Source: an uncultured Lachnospiraceae bacterium | GTDB lineage: Bacteria > Bacillota > Clostridia > Lachnospirales > Lachnospiraceae | NCBI GenBank assembly: GCA_934418125.1 | Contig: CAKRWT010000015.1 | Location: 1 to 60,208, forward strand | Length of the DNA stretch: 60,208 nt | Direction of reading: 5' to 3' | Shown: one piece after another, positions 55,333 through 60,208 of the stretch | Layout: each line of letters opens with the position of its first letter | How positions within the stretch are numbered: the first letter of the stretch is position 1 | Program-made: the position numbers and the translations under genes | The notes under the pieces: generated by a model | What the model was told of the DNA's origin: nothing | The model's database searches: none | What the model saw: the letters and a program-made list of their open reading frames with translations, nothing else

Positions 55333-57216
55333 TTGAAACATAAACTTTCATGCTGGCAGTGGCTCATTGCCCTTCCACTTTTCCTTTTATTTATTACCCT
55401 TACACTCTTTTTCTATCGGCAGACACACCAGGATGCCGCCTTTCTTTCTTTTGCAGAAAACTTTCTATTGCAGGAATTATGTTCCAACCCGATTAATTTT
55501 CACTATTCCATAGAAGATGCCTCAGCTTATCAGGTGGACGAAGCTGCGCTTACCATGCCCATCTACCAGACCGGTCAGGCTGCCTCTGAACTGGAAACTT
55601 TACAGCAGACCCTTGCCACCCTGGATTCTTTCCAGCCTTCCAGGCTGTCCTGCCACAACCAGCTCTTCTATCAGCTACTATACCACTATCTTATATCCGT
55701 CAGGAATGTCAGTTCTTTTTCCTATTTTGCCGAACCGCTTTCTCCTTCCTCCGGTGTCCCTTCCCAGCTGCCAATTCTACTGGCAGAATATCGTCTTTCC
55801 TCGATTGCTGACATTGAAAATTATTTCGCTGTCCTGGAACAGATTCCTGACTACCTGGAAGGTTTGATGGTCTATGAACAGGAAAAAGCAAAGGCCGGTC
55901 TGTTCATGTCCGATGCCACAGCAGACAAAATCATACAACAGTGTATGTCTCTTATGAATCCCGTGGAACTGGATTCCGGAACTCATTTTCTTATTGTTAC
56001 CTTCCACCAACGTCTGAATACACTGGTAGAGAATGGTACGTTGACCAGACAACAGGCTCTCTCCTACGAATCAGAAAATGACCGGCTTCTAACGACCGTA
56101 GCAGCTCCGGCTTACGATTCTCTGGCAGATGGACTTACCCTGTTAAAAGGAAGTGGTAATCCCCTCTGTGGACTTGCCGCTTTTCCTCACGGACAGGATT
56201 ATTACACAGCTCTTCTTGCCAGACAGACCGGAAGTAACCGAAGCGTAGCAGAAATCAAAGAACTTCTCTATACCGATTTAATAACAAATTACAATGCCTT
56301 TCTGGCACTTATCCGGGATAATACTGCCCTGCAGGAGTCTTTTCTTGCTTCTCCTTCTTATCTGCCTGCTATGACTCAAGCCCAGATGCTCGCCACACTG
56401 GAAGCACAAATTCCCACCAGCAGGGAAACGGATATCTCTTCCTACTGCTATCCTGCCATTCCTCTTGCTGATGGTACTTTCATTCACTGCACCATCAAAG
56501 AAGTAGATGACAGTCTGGCGCCTTACGCGGCTCCGGCGTTCTATATGATTCCACCATTAGATAATGTCAGCAACAATACGATTTATATCAATCCGGCAGA
56601 TACTGTGGATGAACTTTCCCTCTTTACTACCCTTGCCCATGAAGGCTATCCCGGACACCTCTATCAGACCGTCTATACACAAAACTACTGGTCATCGGAA
56701 GGCATATCGCCACTACGCAGTACCTTATACTATGGTGGCTTTGTGGAAGGCTGGGCTTTGTATACCGAGCTGGAATCCTACCGCTATGCAGCCAGGCTTG
56801 CCGAAAAAGAGCATCCGGAAGCAGCCTCCTATTATACAGCCTGCCGCCTGAACCGACAGATTCAGCTTTGTCTTTACTCACTGTTGGATATTGCTATCCA
56901 CTATGAAGGAGCTTCCCTGGAGGATGTCTCGAAAATTCTTGCCTCTCTGGGAACTACGGATGAGACTGCCGTGAAATCGGTTTACGAATATATCGTAGAA
57001 GAACCTGCCAACTATCCGAAATATTACCTTGGCTATCTGGAAATTCTGGAATTAAAAAAGCAGGCTGCCCATCAGTGGACTTCTGCCACTACAACGGATA
57101 ATGCCTGCTATGATACTTCTTTCCTGTATCGTTTTCATCAATTTTTGCTGCAGAATGGTCCTGCGGATTTTGATACCCTGTCTATGCTGTTGCAAGCGGT
57201 ATCTGATTCAAAATGA
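55333..57216 (+). CDS. DUF885 family putative zinc metallopeptidase, membrane-anchored
   Basis: About 627 residues. N-terminal signal anchor (WLIALPLFLLFITLTLFFY), then a DUF885 domain. The metallopeptidase-like motif HEGYPGH (436-442) is followed by GGFVEGWALYTELE with a third possible ligand Glu472. This matches a gluzincin-like HExxPGH...E arrangement. Substrate unknown. The start is a TTG at 55333 with GGGAAGG 7 nt before it; no upstream in-frame ATG has a site. Convergent with the MarR gene. Confidence 0.85.
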   Translation: MKHKLSCWQWLIALPLFLLFITLTLFFYRQTHQDAAFLSFAENFLLQELCSNPINFHYSIEDASAYQVDEAALTMPIYQTGQAASELETLQQTLATLDSFQPSRLSCHNQLFYQLLYHYLISVRNVSSFSYFAEPLSPSSGVPSQLPILLAEYRLSSIADIENYFAVLEQIPDYLEGLMVYEQEKAKAGLFMSDATADKIIQQCMSLMNPVELDSGTHFLIVTFHQRLNTLVENGTLTRQQALSYESENDRLLTTVAAPAYDSLADGLTLLKGSGNPLCGLAAFPHGQDYYTALLARQTGSNRSVAEIKELLYTDLITNYNAFLALIRDNTALQESFLASPSYLPAMTQAQMLATLEAQIPTSRETDISSYCYPAIPLADGTFIHCTIKEVDDSLAPYAAPAFYMIPPLDNVSNNTIYINPADTVDELSLFTTLAHEGYPGHLYQTVYTQNYWSSEGISPLRSTLYYGGFVEGWALYTELESYRYAARLAEKEHPEAASYYTACRLNRQIQLCLYSLLDIAIHYEGASLEDVSKILASLGTTDETAVKSVYEYIVEEPANYPKYYLGYLEILELKKQAAHQWTSATTTDNACYDTSFLYRFHQFLLQNGPADFDTLSMLLQAVSDSK

Positions 57217-57227
57217 TAAATGGTAAC

Positions 57228-57662
57228 TTAAAAACTACGAAAAAACTGATTCAGTTTCTGTAAAGCCTTCTCCAATACCTGCTGTTCTTGCCCATCCAGT
57301 GTCTCTAAAATGGAAGCTATCATCTGCTGATGAAACTGTTGGTGATGGAGATAGGCTTTCTTTCCCTTTTCCGACAAAGATACCAGCACGACCCGGCGGT
57401 CCTCCTCGCTTCTGACCCGTTCTACATAACCTTTCTTGACAAGACTGTTGACGGCTATGGTAAGAGTTCCGGTAGTAACCTCCAGAGATTTGGCAACACT
57501 GGTCATATTCTTCGCTTCCTGTATGCCGATAGCTTCCATCACATGCATATCATTTGTGGTCACATCTTTATATTCTTCTGTCCGGATTGCCCTTTCCTCT
57601 ATCGCGTTAATATCCCGGAACAATCTGACCAGTATCTCATTGAGTGTATTATTGATACTCAT
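57228..57662 (-). CDS. MarR family transcriptional regulator
   Basis: 144 residues. Winged helix: MHVMEAIGIQEAKNMTSVAKSLEVTTGTLTIAVNSLVKKGYVERVRSEEDRRVVLVSLSEKGK (about 42-105), flanked by dimerisation helices. Resembles FabT/phenolic-acid type MarR proteins in keeping the TGTLT recognition helix, a feature of the FabT-like branch. A regular operator covers its -35 box, so it is probably autoregulated. Start at 57662 behind GAGGAATAAA. No fatty acid genes are in the window. Confidence 0.9.
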   Translation of the reverse strand: MSINNTLNEILVRLFRDINAIEERAIRTEEYKDVTTNDMHVMEAIGIQEAKNMTSVAKSLEVTTGTLTIAVNSLVKKGYVERVRSEEDRRVVLVSLSEKGKKAYLHHQQFHQQMIASILETLDGQEQQVLEKALQKLNQFFRSF

Positions 57663-57710
57663 TTTATTCCTCATTTCCGTGCATACAAAGCTGCCATTCC
57701 TCTGTCTTTC

Positions 57711-57749
57711 ATTCTAGCAAAGAATGGTTTGACAGTCAAACAGTTTGAC
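57711..57749 (-). promoter_or_regulatory. marR promoter with triple alternating operator
   Basis: On the minus strand TTGACT (57734-57739), 17 nt, TAGAAT (57711-57716). Three 7-mers alternate in orientation, each one base apart: GTTTGAC (57727-57733), GTCAAAC (57735-57741), GTTTGAC (57743-57749). This makes two overlapping perfect 15-bp palindromes across the -35 box. Confidence 0.75.
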
Positions 57750-57768
57750 CGGTACATGCCATTCCTTC

Positions 57769-58230
57769 CTATTCTTCCATCATACTATCCAGATACCCTC
57801 TGTCCCATAACAGTATCTGTAACTTTCTGGCTGCCTCCACTGCCGGTGCGGTAAAATACTGATTCGTCATGACTACACCTACCATCCGTTCATAATAGGC
57901 TTTTCCGCCATACGTCTTTAACACCGCCTCTACCCCTACCGGAGAATGGTAGTGCTTACACTGGATAGCATAGGAAACGCCATCCTTTTCTGCCAGGATA
58001 TCTACCCCGAAATCACCGCTTCCCCTCGTTACCTCCACTTCCAGGAATCCGTACTTCTCCAGAAGCTGTGCGCAGAAATATTCAAAGTCATGCCCCTCCA
58101 TCCCATCTACAGCACTTGCTCTTCTGTGCCTGCGGTAGCGAACCAGACAGACAGTTATCAGCAAAATAACAGCAATCAGTGCCAGAATTATCAGTCCAAT
58201 CATTACCACTGCTTTTATGGAATCTGTCAT
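57769..58230 (-). CDS. membrane-anchored Mrr-like restriction endonuclease-fold protein
   Basis: 153 residues. One N-terminal membrane helix (about 9-30), a short basic linker, then an Mrr_cat domain: GHDFEYFCAQLLEKYGF, GDFGVDILAEKDGVSYAIQCKHY (catalytic Asp and QxK) and VGVEAVLKTYGGKAYY. All PD-(D/E)xK-type residues are present, so it may be an active nuclease. Membrane-tethered Mrr-like proteins have been suggested to act in DNA defence or uptake; unproved. Lies 8 nt after the GH27 gene. Confidence 0.82.
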   Translation of the reverse strand: MTDSIKAVVMIGLIILALIAVILLITVCLVRYRRHRRASAVDGMEGHDFEYFCAQLLEKYGFLEVEVTRGSGDFGVDILAEKDGVSYAIQCKHYHSPVGVEAVLKTYGGKAYYERMVGVVMTNQYFTAPAVEAARKLQILLWDRGYLDSMMEE

Positions 58231-58238
58231 GTTCTCTC

Positions 58239-59552
58239 CTATTTCCTTATCCGGTATACCTTAACTCCGTGCGGAGGGACTGTAGCTTTTATACAGTCAT
58301 CCTGTACCCGGTATTCTTCCTTATCCCAAAGTTCATATAAAACAGCATTGGATAAATCTGTATCCGCACTTAGCTCTTCCGCTGCAATAGAAATTTCCCT
58401 CTCCTCATCTTTTAAATTAAACAGGGCAACGGTCACTTCCTTTGTGGCTTCGTTTACACTCTTCCATACAACCCGTTCCTTATCCCGGAAAACCTGTTCT
58501 CCCTTACAGTGCTCTCCTTCCAGTCCAAGAATATCCTGATTCGTCAGCAACTGCTTCGTCCAGTCATCTAACTTCGTCAGCTCGGCTCCTATCATTAACG
58601 GAGAACGGAACATACACCACAGTGTCAGCATGGTTTTCTGTTCTTCCCTGGTAAAATAAGTATCCCTCTCTTCGCCAAATCCTTTGCCCAGTTTTCCCAC
58701 CGGTAACATATCGCAATCCGGGAAACATCCTTCACTGACATGGTCCTGCCACAGCTCACATCGTCCAAACATATCCTCTATGGCATCCCAATGATCCCAG
58801 AAATCGTCTGTAATACGCCACATATTGGCATATTTACGATACTCCCATGCCCGGTCAATATGCGCCGGTCCGGGAGACAGGCTTAAAACAATATTCCTTC
58901 CGGTTTTCTCGATGGCACGATATATCATTTTCGTTTCTTCCCAACCGGAAAACGGCATAAAGGGAATATCCCGGTACAGCCAGCTGTCACAAATATCATC
59001 ACATTTAATAAAATCAATCCCCCAGTCGGCATACATGGAAATGATGGAATCATAATATGCCTGTCCTGCCTCGTTTGCCCGGACTCCGTACATATCCGGA
59101 TTCCAGCCGCAGATAGAAGATGGGTCTGCTGCCATGTCTGCCGTCATGGAGGTACCTGCTATCGGACAATGTCTATGCGCTGCCTCACGTGGAATTCCCC
59201 GCATAATATGGATTCCGATTTTAAGTCCCAGACTGTGAATATACTCTGCCAGCGGCGCAAATCCCTTCCCGCCTGCCGAGGATGGGAAACGGTTCGGGGA
59301 TGGCTGGAAGCGCCCATAAGCATCCATCTCATCATCCCCAAAGGGAATATACTGGTACTCCTGCCTTCTCGTGCCGGCATCGTTGGAATACCACTCAATA
59401 TCAATCACGACATATTCCCAGCCATACGCCTTCATATTTTCTGCCATATAACGGGCGTTGGCTTTCACTTCCTCTTCCGTAACCGTTGTATCGTAATAAT
59501 CGTAACTGTTCCACCCCATGGGCGGTGTCACTGCAATTTTATTCTTATCCAT
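58239..59552 (-). CDS. glycoside hydrolase family 27 enzyme (alpha-galactosidase-like)
   Basis: 437 residues, no signal peptide, so cytoplasmic. GH27 barrel: TPPMGWNSYDYY, nucleophile Asp185 in FIKCDD, acid/base Asp250 in MWRITDDFWDHW, and CDMLPVG; the C-terminus is a beta-sandwich. The usual Asp-Asp pair that holds galactose O4/O6 (IDDCW) is replaced by IDIEW (residues 50-54). It may therefore prefer another sugar such as beta-L-arabinopyranoside, a known GH27 activity (inference). Co-transcribed with the Mrr-like gene. Confidence 0.88.
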   Translation of the reverse strand: MDKNKIAVTPPMGWNSYDYYDTTVTEEEVKANARYMAENMKAYGWEYVVIDIEWYSNDAGTRRQEYQYIPFGDDEMDAYGRFQPSPNRFPSSAGGKGFAPLAEYIHSLGLKIGIHIMRGIPREAAHRHCPIAGTSMTADMAADPSSICGWNPDMYGVRANEAGQAYYDSIISMYADWGIDFIKCDDICDSWLYRDIPFMPFSGWEETKMIYRAIEKTGRNIVLSLSPGPAHIDRAWEYRKYANMWRITDDFWDHWDAIEDMFGRCELWQDHVSEGCFPDCDMLPVGKLGKGFGEERDTYFTREEQKTMLTLWCMFRSPLMIGAELTKLDDWTKQLLTNQDILGLEGEHCKGEQVFRDKERVVWKSVNEATKEVTVALFNLKDEEREISIAAEELSADTDLSNAVLYELWDKEEYRVQDDCIKATVPPHGVKVYRIRK

Positions 59553-59632
59553 CGTTCTGTTACCCTCCGTTTATAATATTCTATTTCATGGTATCACATT
59601 TTTCCGGGAAATCCTATCTGTATTAACACTAG

Positions 59633-60028
59633 CGCTTCGCAAACTTTATTACACTTGATATTTTCCGAAAAAACATTTATAATAGGAGCATAAGAAACGA
59701 ACTGGATGCCTGGCTTACATTCTTTTCTGTGGATGAACCGGAAAGAATAGTAGATCTATTTACCAAGTATCCGATGTTTCGACCAATGTACGAACAAATT
59801 TATAATATGTGTCTGAATATGGAGAATGTCATGGGATTATTTTCAAAGGAACTAAAACAACTGGATGATAATACGGTCGCCTATATGATAGATGAACTGC
59901 AGGAGCTGTTAGATAAGGAAAAGGAACACGCAGAACAAGCAGAAGCACGCGCTAATAAAGCAGAACAGGAGGCTCTGGTTTTGAAGGAAGAACTGCAACG
60001 ATTACGTGCACAGTTGGAAGAAAAATAA
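59633..60028 (+). pseudogene. C-terminal remnant of an Rpn-family nuclease/transposase-like gene
   Basis: An open frame reads ...RNELDAWLTFFSVDEPERIVDLF... and continues through PMFRPMYEQIYNMCLNMENVMGLFSKELKQLDDNTVAYMIDELQ to a Glu/Ala-rich coiled-coil tail. This is the C-terminal part of Rpn (PD-(D/E)xK nuclease) family proteins. The nuclease domain is missing: the frame is closed by TAG at 59630 and has no ribosome site. A GTG at 59729 could start a 99-residue protein, but that seems accidental. Confidence 0.65.
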
Positions 60029-60099
60029 ATTTATAAATTTTATTTTATATTTTCTTTCTTTTTTCTTTCGATTTTTGACACATCCCATTCACAAATTCC

Positions 60100-60208
60100 C
60101 TTTATAGTATTACTTGTAGTTAAGACAGAGGCAAAGTACAGTTTACAAGGGACTACACAGGGTAGGTATCTGACGGGAGGGGTGCCGCCAGTCAGATTTT
60201 CCATGTGA
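60100..60208 (+). other. possible structured RNA or leader, cut by the window end
   Basis: After the remnant no reading frame is evident. From about 60110 the sequence becomes GC- and purine-rich. It holds a hairpin TCTGAC/GTCAGA (about 60169-60200) with an inner GG/CC pairing, preceded by AAGGGACTACACAGGG. A TATAGT (60103-60108) could be a -10 box, but the nearest TTGACA (60075-60080) is 22 nt away, too far for a good sigma-A promoter. I could not match a known RNA family. Confidence 0.35.

Noticed and set aside
60075..60108. TTGACA and TATAGT as a promoter
   Set aside because: The spacer is 22 nt, outside the usual sigma-A range, so it was not called as a promoter.
1..60208. CRISPR arrays, insertion sequences, prophage, integrase attachment sites
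   Set aside because: No regularly spaced direct repeats, no transposase or integrase frame other than the truncated Rpn remnant, and no phage structural genes were seen.

Overview
The window reads as a chromosomal segment of an anaerobic Firmicute of the Lachnospiraceae type. Pointers are moderate GC, strong AGGAGG-type ribosome sites, a Met-specific T-box before metG, a large Bacillus/Clostridium-type SRP RNA, a transketolase split into two subunits, BlaR1/BlaI and YesM/YesN-type regulators, and several GGDEF and chemotaxis proteins that suggest motility. No phage, insertion sequence or CRISPR array was seen. Nearly all genes lie on the minus strand.

Layout. 1-165: a strong minus-strand promoter pointing out of the window, rRNA-like. 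166-2977: cell-envelope operon (LysM protein, beta-propeller-like membrane protein, CvpA). 3051-3243: hairpin-rich element. 3244-8529: housekeeping run galM, recR, ybaB, dnaX, phosphofructokinase, tadA. 8620-9019: tRNA-Ser(CGA) and SRP RNA, then a PflX-like radical SAM gene. 10080-20228: CdaR-type regulator, orphan MsmK/UgpC ATPase, orphan CsoR with its operator inside the promoter spacer, a decayed binding-protein fragment, diguanylate cyclase with YesL, a chemotaxis receptor and a lipase-like hydrolase. 20274-22640: metG with T-box. 22681-25513: an unassigned three-gene secreted/membrane cassette containing two paralogous exported proteins. 25909-33803: map, tyrosine phosphatase, ABC-F, XRE regulator, BlaR1/BlaI pair, MATE pump.

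33891-54038 is the centre of the window, an approximately 20 kb L-arabinose region. A YtfQRT/YjfF-type ABC importer, a chemotaxis receptor, an AraR-type repressor, araA, araB, araD and a split transketolase run in one direction, followed by rpe. Together they take up arabinose and convert it to D-xylulose-5-phosphate and then to central metabolites. A second AraR-type regulator is divergent from the importer. Behind it lies a three-component sensor: histidine kinase, a lipoprotein binding protein paralogous to the importer's own, and an AraC-type response regulator. Palindromic TGTATT-N-AATACA and ATTTGTAT sites before araA and the importer fit AraR control.

54181-60208: a second diguanylate cyclase, a DUF885-type putative metallopeptidase, a MarR regulator with an unusually regular operator, a membrane-anchored Mrr-like protein, a GH27 glycosidase with an altered sugar-binding motif, an Rpn-nuclease remnant, and at the right edge what may be a structured RNA cut by the window end.
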